The notes under the pieces: model-generated | The model's input: the letters and a program-made list of their open reading frames with translations, nothing else | Told to the model about the DNA's origin: nothing | Database searches by the model: none | Assembly: GCF_030812855.1 (NCBI RefSeq) | Contig: NZ_JAUSTK010000030.1 | Location: 1-63,143, forward strand | From: Paenibacillus wynnii | Lineage (GTDB): Bacteria > Bacillota > Bacilli > Paenibacillales > Paenibacillaceae | DNA: 63,143 nt | Direction of reading: 5' to 3' | Shown here: positions 41,536-51,242 of the stretch, one piece after another | Layout: each line of letters opens with the position of its first letter | Numbering within the stretch: the stretch's first letter is position 1 | Made by a program: the position numbers and the translations under genes

Positions 41536-42463
41536 TCCGCCTTATCCAACCGGTACCGTTATTCAAGGCAAGTGGCGGGGAAACCGTTATCTTGTAGAAC
41601 GGGTGCTGGGTAAAGGTGCGAACGGAACCGTATATCTTGTACAGCGAGAAGGAAGACGGGAACGCTATGCGCTAAAAATTGGATACGATACGCTTGATTT
41701 GCAATCGGAGATCAATGCGCTGACCTCGTTGCAATCATGCAGAAAGCGGAATGAATATCATGCCCGGCGGGAGACACCGTTATCTTCCTATTTACTGGAA
41801 GCAGATGATTTCAGTGATGGCAACAATGTCCCGTTTTATGTAATGCGCTATATAGAAGGCAGGCCTCTTCATCATTTTTTGTCCAAGCACGGCCCTTCAT
41901 GGATAGGACTTGTGGGACTTAAATTATTGGATAAGCTGCGTGGGCTGCATGAGTGTGGCTTTGTATTTGGAGACTTGAAGCCGGAGAATGTCATGGTATC
42001 CGATTATGGAGAAGCGGAGCTTATTGACTTCGGAGGGGTAAGTCCCATCGGCAAAAGCGTGAAGCAGTTTACAGAGTGGCATGACCGTGGCTTCTGGAAC
42101 GCAGGAAGCCGTACAGCGGATGAAGCTTATGATTTGTTCTCCTTTGCTGTGCTGTGCTTGCGTCTGCTGGATGAGGGCGGGTTAAAGACCGCTGCCTCTC
42201 AGTTGCCGCAGACCAGAAGTGTGGAGGAGTTGCTTAAGCTGACCAGACATCTTCCAAACCGAAAGCTGGCCTCCTGGCTAAACCTTGCATTGCAAGGTGG
42301 ATTTTCAGATTCGAAGCAAGCATGTGCGATGTGGAAGGAACACGTTTATAATTCCCGGGCTGTTAAGCCGACTGGCATGAAGACTCCGCGGTGGCTTAAG
42401 AACAGCTTTGCATTTTCACTCTTTGTACTGGTCTTTACAATTTATTGGGTGATTCGTTTCTGA
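41525..42463 (+). CDS. yabT: Membrane-anchored Hanks-type Ser/Thr kinase YabT
   Basis: The 312-residue kinase has the glycine loop GKGANGTVYLV (about 28-38), the ATP lysine in YALKIG, the catalytic loop FGDLKPENVMV in place of HRD, and IDFGG for the DFG motif. The C terminus ends with one membrane helix (about 292-310). In B. subtilis YabT is a DNA-activated kinase that phosphorylates RecA in sporulation. The frame is open to 41462, but ATG 41525 gives a compact kinase start with TTGGTGGG nearby. Confidence 0.88.
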   Translation: MSSNPPYPTGTVIQGKWRGNRYLVERVLGKGANGTVYLVQREGRRERYALKIGYDTLDLQSEINALTSLQSCRKRNEYHARRETPLSSYLLEADDFSDGNNVPFYVMRYIEGRPLHHFLSKHGPSWIGLVGLKLLDKLRGLHECGFVFGDLKPENVMVSDYGEAELIDFGGVSPIGKSVKQFTEWHDRGFWNAGSRTADEAYDLFSFAVLCLRLLDEGGLKTAASQLPQTRSVEELLKLTRHLPNRKLASWLNLALQGGFSDSKQACAMWKEHVYNSRAVKPTGMKTPRWLKNSFAFSLFVLVFTIYWVIRF

Positions 42464-42567
42464 ACTCATACATACAGCCGGTATGCTGATCTATTATAAA
42501 AAGTATAAGAATAATTCATAGAGTTAAACAAACTCACATTCTTATATTTCAGGAAAGGGAGCCGGAT

Positions 42568-44007
42568 ATGGAACAAATGAATGGATTAGTGGATGCAGTA
42601 ATTGACGCTGCAGCAGAGCATGGGCTGTGGGCGCCGCACGATACCATTGTAGTCGCAGTTTCCGGAGGCCCGGATTCTGTGGCTCTTTTGCGTGTATTGC
42701 ACGAAATATCCTTGAATAGGACACCCTTAACTTTAGTATGTGCCCATGTGAATCATGGATTTAGAGCAGAATCCCGTCAGGAGGCGGAATTTGTCCGCAA
42801 ACTGGCTATGGAGCTGGGCATAGCTTTTGAGATGGCCGAATTCGATATCCCCGATTACATTAAGAAGAGCGGATTAGGCGCTCAGGAGGCGGCACGCAAG
42901 AAGCGTTATGAATTCCTTATAGACACCGCTAAGCAATACGGAGCGGTATCTGTGGCTTTGGCACATCATGCTGATGATCAGGCAGAGACGGTGTTAATGC
43001 GTTTGTTACGCGGAAGCGGTCTGTCAGGGCTGGCCGGTATGAGGTGGAAAAGAACTGAAAAAAAGGTGGAACTCATCCGCCCTTTTCTTCGTATTAACAA
43101 AACAGCTCTTATAGAGCTATGTCAGAGCCATGGTTTCCCCTATGCCGAGGACGCCAGTAATAGGCAGGTGAAATATAAACGAAATGCCGTCAGGCTTGAG
43201 GTGCTCCCTTTTCTGGAAAGGTACAACGGAAAGCTGAACCAGTCACTTACGCAACTGGCAGAGATTGTCGGAGCCGAAGATGAATTTATGGAAGCGGCCA
43301 CTGCAAAATGCTTTCAAGAACTGGTCAGGAGCAGCAAAGGTGAATATGCCTTTGACAGGGCATCTTTTGCCCCCGTGGCCTCCGCTTTACAACGGCGTTT
43401 GATTAAACTAATATTAAATTATCTGTCGGCGGACCATCCAGTGTTTGATTTTAATAAAATCGAAGCTGTACGCCGGGGAGCGCTGCAGGACCATCCCACT
43501 TCATGGAGTCTTGACTTAGGTGGAGGCCTGACCTGTATGCGGCAATACGACACCATTTTGTTCTCGTCCAAGCCTCCGCAGCAGCAGGCAAGCTATACAT
43601 ATCGGCTTTCTTTACCCGAATCTCAGCTTAATTTAAGTGAAATTGGGAAAGTGTTGACGATGACTGTGCTGGAGAGAGAAAGCTTTTTGGTTCAAGGGGA
43701 AGGTTCAGGAAAGATGTCGGCATGGTTCGACGCTCGTGAACTGGTTTTTCCGCTGACGATCCGTTCCAGACTGCCCGGAGATATCATAAAAGTCATGGGA
43801 TTAAAGGGAAGCAAAAAGGTAAAAGATATTTACATTGATGATAAAATACCTTCTTCCGAACGCTCTCTTATTCCCTTGGTTTGTGATGGTGTGGGCAATA
43901 TCGTCTGGATTCCGGGCATAAGACGCTCGATCCATGCCGCAGTAGGGCGGCAAACGCAGGACGTGCTTCTCCTGACTCTTGAAGAGGCAACTGGAGAAGG
44001 ATCGTAA
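42568..44007 (+). CDS. tilS: tRNA(Ile)-lysidine synthase
   Basis: TilS converts C34 of tRNA-Ile(CAU) to lysidine, so that AUA rather than AUG is read; it is essential. The 479-residue protein has the PP-loop SGGPDS (32-37), the N-terminal synthase core with HHADDQAETVLMRLLRGSG (shown in part), and a C-terminal TilS domain near residues 395-470. GAAAGGGAGCC lies ahead of the ATG. It is next to hpt and ftsH, the conserved Bacillus arrangement. Confidence 0.96.
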   Translation: MEQMNGLVDAVIDAAAEHGLWAPHDTIVVAVSGGPDSVALLRVLHEISLNRTPLTLVCAHVNHGFRAESRQEAEFVRKLAMELGIAFEMAEFDIPDYIKKSGLGAQEAARKKRYEFLIDTAKQYGAVSVALAHHADDQAETVLMRLLRGSGLSGLAGMRWKRTEKKVELIRPFLRINKTALIELCQSHGFPYAEDASNRQVKYKRNAVRLEVLPFLERYNGKLNQSLTQLAEIVGAEDEFMEAATAKCFQELVRSSKGEYAFDRASFAPVASALQRRLIKLILNYLSADHPVFDFNKIEAVRRGALQDHPTSWSLDLGGGLTCMRQYDTILFSSKPPQQQASYTYRLSLPESQLNLSEIGKVLTMTVLERESFLVQGEGSGKMSAWFDARELVFPLTIRSRLPGDIIKVMGLKGSKKVKDIYIDDKIPSSERSLIPLVCDGVGNIVWIPGIRRSIHAAVGRQTQDVLLLTLEEATGEGS

Positions 44008-44052
44008 TGGTTGAAGTAAATCTTTCATAGTATAACTTAGGAGGTTCGCAAG

Positions 44053-44592
44053 TTGCAGAACGATATTCAAGAGATCTTGATCAGCGAAGAGGAAATTCAA
44101 CAAAAGATTAAAGAGCTCGGTGTAGTGCTGAGTGCAGAATATGAGGGACGTACCCCTTTGGTTATTTGTGTATTAAAGGGAGCATTCATTTTTATGGCCG
44201 ATTTGGTTAAGGTTATTACGGTACCCGTTGAAATGGATTTTATGGCCGTATCCAGTTATGGAGCATCAACCAAATCCTCCGGTGTAGTTAAGATCATCAA
44301 GGATCTGGATGTGCCGGTTGAAGGACGCGACGTGCTGATTGTTGAAGATATTATCGACAGTGGCCTTACACTCAGCTATTTGATTGAACTGCTTCGCAAC
44401 CGCAATGCGGCTTCGATTTCAGTAGTGACTCTGTTTGATAAACCAGCTGGACGTACGGTGGATCTTGAAGCGGATTACACTGGTTTTGTTCTTCCTGACG
44501 AGTTCGTAGTGGGCTATGGTCTTGATTATGCCGAGTTATATCGGAATCTCCCCTACATCGGAGTACTAAAGCCTGAGGTTTATTCCAAGTGA
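44053..44592 (+). CDS. hpt: Hypoxanthine phosphoribosyltransferase
   Basis: The 179-residue enzyme salvages hypoxanthine and guanine with PRPP. The PRPP motif VLIVEDIIDSGLTL (about 96-109) and VSSYGASTKSSG are diagnostic. TTG is used as start, with AGGAGG eight bases before it. In B. subtilis the hpt-ftsH pair is conserved and HprT can form a regulatory complex with TilS affecting ftsH transcription, which fits the tilS-hpt-ftsH order. Confidence 0.96.
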   Translation: MQNDIQEILISEEEIQQKIKELGVVLSAEYEGRTPLVICVLKGAFIFMADLVKVITVPVEMDFMAVSSYGASTKSSGVVKIIKDLDVPVEGRDVLIVEDIIDSGLTLSYLIELLRNRNAASISVVTLFDKPAGRTVDLEADYTGFVLPDEFVVGYGLDYAELYRNLPYIGVLKPEVYSK

Positions 44593-44641
44593 CCTATAGA
44601 CAGCCTTGATCATATGGATCTAATAACGGGGCGTCCACTAT

Positions 44642-44671
44642 TTGAGGTGTCCCAACAGGCTATGGTACAAT
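44642..44671 (+). promoter_or_regulatory. Candidate ftsH promoter
   Basis: TTGAGG (44642-44647), an 18-base spacer and TACAAT (44666-44671) lie shortly before the AGGAGG of ftsH. Confidence 0.5.
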
Positions 44672-44699
44672 AACTTAAGCGTGTGAGAGGAGGTAGGGG

Positions 44700-46754
44700 A
44701 TGAATCGGTTCATCCGGAATTCTGGTTTTTATTTGATTTTATTTTTAGTCGTGGTGGGCATAGTCCAATTTGTAAGTAATGGGAACGAAGCCGCCGATTT
44801 CCCTAGATACGACGAGCTTAGGCAGGAAATTAAGAGTGACAATGTGGAGAAATTGACGGTCCAGTTCGAGCAAAATGCCTTTTTAGTTACTGGTGAATAC
44901 AGAAAGGCGCCTGCTGACTCTAAATCGAAAAGCTTCTCCACATATATTCCTCCTACAGATGCCGCTATCAATGAGTTGGTTACAACCAGTGAAGAACACA
45001 ATGTGCAATACACCCAGAAGAAAATGGAGGGTGACAGCATTTGGCTGACATTCCTTTCTTCGATTATCCCGCTCGTAATTATGTTCATCCTGTTCTTCTT
45101 CCTGTTCAATCAGACACAGGGTGGCGGCGGTAAGGTAATGAATTTCGGCAAAAGCAAAGCCCGGTTATATAATGAAGAGAAGAAGAAAATCAGCTTTGAG
45201 GATGTTGCAGGGGCTGACGAAGAGAAGCAAGAGCTTGTGGAGGTCGTGGAATTCCTTAAGGATCCGCGTAAATTCGCTGCTGTTGGTGCCCGTATACCTA
45301 AGGGTGTGCTGCTTGTGGGCCCTCCCGGAACCGGTAAAACATTGCTGGCTCGTGCGGTAGCTGGTGAAGCCGGCGTTCCTTTCTTCAGTATCTCAGGTTC
45401 TGACTTTGTGGAAATGTTCGTTGGTGTCGGGGCTTCCCGTGTTCGCGACTTGTTCGAGAATGCCAAGAAGAACGCACCTTGTATCATTTTCATCGATGAA
45501 ATTGATGCAGTAGGCCGTCAACGCGGCGCCGGACTCGGCGGCGGACATGACGAACGCGAGCAGACACTCAACCAATTGCTCGTTGAGATGGATGGTTTCG
45601 GTGGTAACGAGGGTATTATTATCGTCGCTGCAACTAACCGTGCTGATATTCTCGATCCTGCCTTACTGCGTCCAGGACGTTTCGACCGTCAAATTACGGT
45701 TGACCGCCCTGATGTGAAGGGCCGTGAAGCTGTACTTAAAGTGCACTCCCGCAATAAACCGCTTACGAACGATGTAAGACTTGATGTTGTTGCTAAGCGC
45801 ACGACCGGATTTACAGGTGCGGATCTGGAGAACCTTCTTAACGAAGCAGCCCTGCTTGCAGCACGTCGTAATCGTAAGGATATCTCCATGAAAGAAGTCG
45901 ACGAAGCCATTGACCGTGTAATCGTGGGTACTGAGAAACGCAGCCGTGTAATTAGTGATCGCGAGAAACGCATCGTAGCTTATCACGAAGCGGGCCATAC
46001 CATCGTAGGATATTTCCTGGAGCATGCCGATATCGTACACAAGGTAACTATCATTCCGCGCGGACGCGCTGGTGGATATGTAATCATGTTGCCGAAGGAA
46101 GATCGCATGATTGTTACGAAGCAGGAACTGCTTGATAAAGTAACTGGTCTCCTGGGTGGCCGGGTAGCCGAAGAATTATTCATCGGTGAAATTGGCACAG
46201 GTGCATATAGTGACTTCCAGCAAGCAACCCGTATCGTACGGGCGATGATTATGGAGTATGGTATGAGTGAGAAGCTTGGTCCTATGCAGTTCGGCACATC
46301 CCAAGGTCAAGTATTCCTTGGTCGTGATATCGGGCATGAACAGAACTATAGTGATTCCATTGCTTATGAAATTGATCAAGAAATGCAGAACTTCATTCGT
46401 CAAAGCTACGAGCGTTGTAAAGATCTCCTGATCAAGCATTCCAAAGAAATGCACCTGATTGCGAACACCCTGTTGGAGAAGGAAACTCTTGAACTGGATC
46501 AGATTAAAGAGCTGATTGAGCAAGGATATCTGACTGAAGACGGTATGCCGGAAGATGGCGAAGGGGTTGCGATTGAGGTTGGAGAAGCGACCATCGACAC
46601 CATCGGCGATGTACGGGTTCGTATTCAAGGCAAGACTGGTGAGAACACCCCTCCAGTCGGAGATTTGACCAAAGATATTCTTGGCAAATCAGAGACGGAT
46701 GGCGATAGCGATCCAGAAGACGGCAATAAAGGCGGCGGCGGAAGCCTGGTCTAA
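44700..46754 (+). CDS. ftsH: ATP-dependent zinc metalloprotease FtsH
   Basis: FtsH degrades membrane and regulatory proteins; in B. subtilis it also helps Spo0A activation by removing Spo0E. The 684-residue protein has two membrane helices (about 9-25 and 119-137), a periplasm-side loop between them, an AAA+ domain (Walker A GPPGTGKT 207-214, SRH region), and the peptidase motif HEAGH near residue 430. The C terminus is acidic and Gly-rich. AGGAGG precedes the ATG. A strong terminator follows. Confidence 0.97.
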   Translation: MNRFIRNSGFYLILFLVVVGIVQFVSNGNEAADFPRYDELRQEIKSDNVEKLTVQFEQNAFLVTGEYRKAPADSKSKSFSTYIPPTDAAINELVTTSEEHNVQYTQKKMEGDSIWLTFLSSIIPLVIMFILFFFLFNQTQGGGGKVMNFGKSKARLYNEEKKKISFEDVAGADEEKQELVEVVEFLKDPRKFAAVGARIPKGVLLVGPPGTGKTLLARAVAGEAGVPFFSISGSDFVEMFVGVGASRVRDLFENAKKNAPCIIFIDEIDAVGRQRGAGLGGGHDEREQTLNQLLVEMDGFGGNEGIIIVAATNRADILDPALLRPGRFDRQITVDRPDVKGREAVLKVHSRNKPLTNDVRLDVVAKRTTGFTGADLENLLNEAALLAARRNRKDISMKEVDEAIDRVIVGTEKRSRVISDREKRIVAYHEAGHTIVGYFLEHADIVHKVTIIPRGRAGGYVIMLPKEDRMIVTKQELLDKVTGLLGGRVAEELFIGEIGTGAYSDFQQATRIVRAMIMEYGMSEKLGPMQFGTSQGQVFLGRDIGHEQNYSDSIAYEIDQEMQNFIRQSYERCKDLLIKHSKEMHLIANTLLEKETLELDQIKELIEQGYLTEDGMPEDGEGVAIEVGEATIDTIGDVRVRIQGKTGENTPPVGDLTKDILGKSETDGDSDPEDGNKGGGGSLV

Positions 46755-46781
46755 AGTGCCTCATCCCTTATGTGCAGAAAC

Positions 46782-46822
46782 AAAAAACCGGAGAACATAA
46801 CTGTTCTCCGGTTTTTTAGTCT
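46782..46822 (+). terminator. ftsH terminator
   Basis: AAAAAACCGGAGAAC pairs with GTTCTCCGGTTTTTT around a short loop. Confidence 0.93.
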
Positions 46823-46867
46823 CTATAAATTGGTAAAATTCTGAGTTTAACGCCACATCCCTTTACA

Positions 46868-46896
46868 TTGACAGGGCGAAGATGGTTGTGTACATT
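46868..46896 (+). promoter_or_regulatory. Promoter of the nad operon
   Basis: TTGACA (46868-46873), a 17-base spacer and TACATT (46891-46896) suit sigma-A. The AT-rich stretch that follows might hold a repressor site, but I see no certain motif. Confidence 0.55.
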
Positions 46897-46972
46897 AATG
46901 ATTAATATATTAGTTATATTTTAAATGATGCGCTGGCTCAATGCAGCGAAAATATAAGGGGGAAAATGAACC

Positions 46973-47911
46973 GTGGAAGCTCTGGCACTGGAGCGCAAGC
47001 AGGAACAGAATCGGGAACTGCGTGTACGTCTGGAACAGCTTAAGAAGGAACGCAATGCTATTATTTTGGCTCATTATTATCAACGGGATGAAATTCAAGA
47101 AGTTGCCGACTTTAGGGGTGACTCCTTTTTGTTAGCCCAAAAAGCCGCAGAGACCGATGCAGAAGTCATTGTGTTCTGTGGTGTACATTTCATGGGCGAG
47201 AGCGCTAAAATTCTGGCACCTAATAAAACAGTGCTCATTCCTGATGAGCGTGCTGGCTGCCCTATGGCTGATATGGTCAATGTAGATGGCCTGCGTAAAC
47301 TGAAAGCTCAGCATCCCAATGCTAAAGTGGTTACCTATATCAACTCATCGGCTGAAATTAAAGCGGAGACTGATATTTGTTGTACCTCTGCGAATGCTGT
47401 GAAAGTCATCGAGTCCCTGGATGCTGAAGAAATTATATGGGTACCGGATAAAAATTTGGGTCAATACGTCCAAGATCAAACCGGCAAAAAGCTGATCATT
47501 TGGGAAGGCTACTGCAATACCCATGATATGCTTACCGTCAAGGATGTAAATGAGATGAGAGCAAAGTATCCTGAAGCAGAATTTGTGGTTCACCCCGAAT
47601 GTCGCCCTGAGGTTGTTGCTATGGGGGACTATGTAGGCAGCACTACATCCATTCTTGAATATTGCCGTAAATCGGACCGCAAGCAGTTTATCGTCGGAAC
47701 AGAAGATGGTACCGGATACCAACTGCGTAAAGATAGCCCGGATAAAGAGTTCCACTTTGCCACAAAGTTTCTTGTATGCCCTAATATGAAAGTTAATAAT
47801 CTAAAAAAACTGGTTAAATGCCTGGAGACGATGAAACCGCAAATTTACGTTCCGCCTGCTGTCGCCGACAAAGCCAGAACTTCCCTAGAGCGCATGCTAC
47901 AAGTACGGTAG
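46973..47911 (+). CDS. nadA: Quinolinate synthase A
   Basis: NadA condenses iminoaspartate with dihydroxyacetone phosphate to quinolinate, using a [4Fe-4S] cluster. The 312-residue protein shows NAIILAHYYQ (about 28-37), and the three cluster cysteines in AGCPMADM, DICCTSANA and LVCPNMK. The GTG start has AAGGGGG about ten bases upstream. It heads a nadA-nadB-nadC set that makes nicotinate mononucleotide from aspartate. In B. subtilis these genes lie elsewhere in nadB-nadC-nadA order. Confidence 0.95.
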   Translation: MEALALERKQEQNRELRVRLEQLKKERNAIILAHYYQRDEIQEVADFRGDSFLLAQKAAETDAEVIVFCGVHFMGESAKILAPNKTVLIPDERAGCPMADMVNVDGLRKLKAQHPNAKVVTYINSSAEIKAETDICCTSANAVKVIESLDAEEIIWVPDKNLGQYVQDQTGKKLIIWEGYCNTHDMLTVKDVNEMRAKYPEAEFVVHPECRPEVVAMGDYVGSTTSILEYCRKSDRKQFIVGTEDGTGYQLRKDSPDKEFHFATKFLVCPNMKVNNLKKLVKCLETMKPQIYVPPAVADKARTSLERMLQVR

Positions 47912-47950
47912 CATGCGCTACTCTTTCGTTGAAACAGGTGAAAAGCGGTC

Positions 47951-49567
47951 ATGATTCCACAATATCTGGTAGATTTCGACCTACGGGAGATTCCTACCAT
48001 CAATACGGATTGTATTATTGTCGGCTCAGGTATTGCCGGTTTATTCGCAGCTATTAAAGCTAGTCGAGATCGGCGTGTCGTTTTGATTACCAAGAAATCT
48101 TTAATGGAAAGCAATACCCGATACGCACAGGGAGGAATTGCAGCTGTTATAGCTGAGGATGACTCCCCGGAGTATCATCGGCAAGATACTTTAATGGCAG
48201 GAGCAGGCCTTTGTTCTTCAGCTGCAGTAGATGTCCTTGTCAATGAGGGACCGGAAGGCGTGCATGAACTGATCCGATTAGGCACATTATTTGATCAGGA
48301 AGACGGCGTGTTGGCGTTGACCCAGGAAGGGGCACATAGCCACCGTCGTATTTTGCATGCTAACGGTGATGCAACTGGGTATGAAATTGTCCGGGCATTG
48401 GCGGAGCAGGTTGAGGAGAATGACAATATTGAGATATGGGATGATCACTATGTGATTGATCTTATCACCGAATCAGGCGAATGCCTGGGTGTCTTGATGC
48501 AGCAGCCCGGAGGAGGCCGATTGTTCCTCCAAGCGGATGCTACCATTCTATGTTCAGGTGGAGCAGGACAGCTCTATCGGTATACTACTAATCCAGAGGT
48601 GGCCACCGGTGACGGGGTTGCTATTGCATACCGGGCTGGAGCTCATATTCGGGATATGGAGTTCATTCAATTCCATCCAACAGCATTAAGTTATCCAGGA
48701 GCCCCGCGTTTTTTAATTTCCGAGGCGGTACGTGGAGAAGGTGCTGTATTACGTAATATCCACGGTGAGCGATTTATGGATCGCTATCATGAACTGCTGG
48801 AGCTGGCCCCGCGCGATATCGTCGCTCGAGCTATTGTCAGTGAGATGGAAATAACCAAGTCCACCTTTGTGTATTTGGATATTACGCACGAATCTCCAGA
48901 TATGGTGAAGCATCGATTCCCGACTATATATGAGACATGCATGAGTTATGGCCTTGATATTACAAGTGATTGGATTCCTGTCGCTCCGGCTGCGCATTAT
49001 ATGATGGGGGGCATCAAGACGGATTTGAACGGAGAGAGCAACATCTCCCGGCTTTTTGCCTGCGGAGAGGTCTCCTCTACAGGTGTACATGGAGCCAATC
49101 GTCTGGCCTCGAATTCACTTTCAGAGGCCATTGTATTTGGTCGGCGTATCATTGAACGTGTAAGACAGCTTGCACCTCTTACGCGTAACAGCTTCTCAAC
49201 TGACTTCATAGAAGCGCGGACCGAACACCCGACCCAAGCCATTGTGGAACGGCGGCTGAAGCTGCAAAAGATTATGGTCCGCTATGTCGGACTGCGTCGA
49301 AATGAGGAAATGCTCACCAAAGGGCTTGAAGAATTAAAAAGGCAGCTGCCGATCTTCGGGTCAGTACTGACGAAACGTGAAGAATACGAATTTGCAAATA
49401 TGCTGACTTGCTGTCTACTGGTAACGGAGTCGGCATTGGCGCGTGAGGAGAGCCGCGGAGCCCATTACCGTGAGGATTTTCCGCAGCGTAATGATACGCA
49501 GTGGCGTAAGCATTTGCTCCAAATTCGCGATCTGGGAATAGTGGAGGAATTAAGCGATGATGTTTAA
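47951..49567 (+). CDS. nadB: L-aspartate oxidase
   Basis: NadB is a flavoprotein oxidising aspartate to iminoaspartate for NadA. The 538-residue product shows the FAD Rossmann motif IIVGSGIAGLFAAIKA (near residue 20), TRYAQGGIAAV, HSHRRILHANG-like GAHSHRRILH, EFIQFHPTAL and HGANRLASNSLSEA. CAGGTGA precedes the ATG. The 39-base gap from nadA and the 11-base overlap with nadC indicate one operon. Confidence 0.95.
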   Translation: MIPQYLVDFDLREIPTINTDCIIVGSGIAGLFAAIKASRDRRVVLITKKSLMESNTRYAQGGIAAVIAEDDSPEYHRQDTLMAGAGLCSSAAVDVLVNEGPEGVHELIRLGTLFDQEDGVLALTQEGAHSHRRILHANGDATGYEIVRALAEQVEENDNIEIWDDHYVIDLITESGECLGVLMQQPGGGRLFLQADATILCSGGAGQLYRYTTNPEVATGDGVAIAYRAGAHIRDMEFIQFHPTALSYPGAPRFLISEAVRGEGAVLRNIHGERFMDRYHELLELAPRDIVARAIVSEMEITKSTFVYLDITHESPDMVKHRFPTIYETCMSYGLDITSDWIPVAPAAHYMMGGIKTDLNGESNISRLFACGEVSSTGVHGANRLASNSLSEAIVFGRRIIERVRQLAPLTRNSFSTDFIEARTEHPTQAIVERRLKLQKIMVRYVGLRRNEEMLTKGLEELKRQLPIFGSVLTKREEYEFANMLTCCLLVTESALAREESRGAHYREDFPQRNDTQWRKHLLQIRDLGIVEELSDDV

Positions 49568-50432
49568 CGGATATAATGAAGAGCTTGTGCAATCCATCAA
49601 GGGTTGGCTGCAGGAAGATGTGGGGTCCGGAGACGTGACTACCCAAACTACAATTGTTGCCGGACATGAATCCAAAGGAATTATTCATGCGAAGGAAGCC
49701 GGAGTCATCTGTGGACTTCCCGTAGCCGAACTGGTTTTCGAGGTAGTAGACCCGACCTTAACTTTTACAGCTATGGTTCAAGAGGGTCAAAGGGTTGCCA
49801 AGGGCACTGTCCTTGCTGAGGTAGAAGGCAGTACACATGCCATTTTGACCGGGGAAAGGCTTGCCCTTAATCTAATGCAGAGATTGTCAGGCGTTGCCAC
49901 ACGGACGTCCTCTTTCGTTCAGGCACTCGATGGCCTGCCAACGCGATTGGTTGATACGCGTAAGACAACACCGGGTCACCGGAGACTGGAGAAATATGCA
50001 GTACGAGTCGGCGGTGGAGCCAATCACCGGTTCGGATTGTATGATGCAGTTATGATCAAAGACAATCATATTAAGGGAGCGGGCGGTATCCGTCAGGCCG
50101 TAGGACGTGCTCGTGCAAACATCCCGCATACGATGACTATTGAAGTAGAGACGGAAAGTCTGGAACAGGTGGAAGAGGCGATAGCTGCCGGAGCAGATAT
50201 CATCATGCTCGACAATATGTCTCCCGATATGATGAGAGAAGCCGTGAAAAGGATTAAAGCCAAAGCTCCTCATGTTAAAACAGAGGCTTCGGGAAATGTG
50301 TCACTGGAAACGGTACGCGATATGGCTCAGTCAGGTGTGGATGTCATCTCTGTGGGGCGGCTTACTTATTCTTTCTCCAGCCTGGATATCAGTTTGGATC
50401 TGAATGAGAAGAAGGAGGGCCCGCTGTCATGA
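49557..50432 (+). CDS. nadC: Quinolinate phosphoribosyltransferase (decarboxylating)
   Basis: NadC turns quinolinate and PRPP into nicotinate mononucleotide. The 291-residue protein carries EDVGSGDVTTQ near residue 15, LNLMQRLSGVAT, DTRKTTPGHRRLEKYAV and the barrel motif IMLDNMSPD. Two ATG codons lie in tandem at 49557 and 49560; either may start. The gene overlaps nadB upstream and coaX downstream, so NAD and coenzyme A genes are translationally linked. Confidence 0.95.
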   Translation: MMFNGYNEELVQSIKGWLQEDVGSGDVTTQTTIVAGHESKGIIHAKEAGVICGLPVAELVFEVVDPTLTFTAMVQEGQRVAKGTVLAEVEGSTHAILTGERLALNLMQRLSGVATRTSSFVQALDGLPTRLVDTRKTTPGHRRLEKYAVRVGGGANHRFGLYDAVMIKDNHIKGAGGIRQAVGRARANIPHTMTIEVETESLEQVEEAIAAGADIIMLDNMSPDMMREAVKRIKAKAPHVKTEASGNVSLETVRDMAQSGVDVISVGRLTYSFSSLDISLDLNEKKEGPLS

Positions 50433-51196
50433 TGCTCGCAGTCGATATCGGCAACACGAATATTGTGCTCGGTGTATATCGGGGGCGTGAGCTGCTGCAT
50501 CATTTTCGGCTGAGTACTGCGCGTCAATCAACCGTAGATGAATACGGAGTATTGATTCACAATCTGTTTCATATGTCAGATCTCTCCACTAAGGATATAG
50601 AAGGGGTTATTATCTCATCGGTTGTTCCCCCGCTGGTTCAGGTGATCGTGGACATGTGTGTAAAATATATTGGTCATGATCCCTTGCTTGTAGGGCCTGG
50701 AATTAAGACAGGGCTTAATCTTCGCTATGAGAATCCACGGGAAGTGGGTGCTGACCGAATTGTGAATGCAGTAGCCGCTATCGAACAATATAAGTGCCCG
50801 CTCGTTGTTGTTGACTTTGGGACAGCAACCACGTTTGACTGTATTGATGCAGGCGCCAATTATCTCGGCGGTGCTATTGTTCCCGGGCTTGGCATCTCTA
50901 CAGAAGCTTTATACCAACGGGCATCCAAGCTGCCGCGTATTGAGCTGGAGAAACCTAAGAAGGTTATCGGCCGCAACACCGTACATGCCATGCAGGCCGG
51001 GATTATTTTTGGCTATGCAGGCCAAGTGGAAGGCATCGTAAGACGGATTAAGGTGGAAATGAATGCTCCGCAGCTGAAAGTAATTGCAACAGGAGGCCTC
51101 GCCTCGTTGATTGCCGGTGAAACAGAGTGTATCGATGAAGTGAATCCAATGCTTACACTTGAGGGTCTGCGCATTATTTATGATCGCAATAAATAA
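50429..51196 (+). CDS. coaX: Type III pantothenate kinase
   Basis: CoaX phosphorylates pantothenate, the first step of coenzyme A synthesis, and unlike type I kinases is not inhibited by CoA. The 255-residue ASKHA-fold protein shows AVDIGNTNIVLGVY (4-17), GADRIVNAVAA and VDFGTATTFD. Length is typical. It starts in a four-base overlap with nadC. In B. subtilis it follows ftsH directly; here nadABC intervenes. Confidence 0.95.
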   Translation: MMLAVDIGNTNIVLGVYRGRELLHHFRLSTARQSTVDEYGVLIHNLFHMSDLSTKDIEGVIISSVVPPLVQVIVDMCVKYIGHDPLLVGPGIKTGLNLRYENPREVGADRIVNAVAAIEQYKCPLVVVDFGTATTFDCIDAGANYLGGAIVPGLGISTEALYQRASKLPRIELEKPKKVIGRNTVHAMQAGIIFGYAGQVEGIVRRIKVEMNAPQLKVIATGGLASLIAGETECIDEVNPMLTLEGLRIIYDRNK

Positions 51197-51242
51197 AGAT
51201 AAAGAACAATAGAGATACAAGGAATAGGAGGAGTATGGGTCC

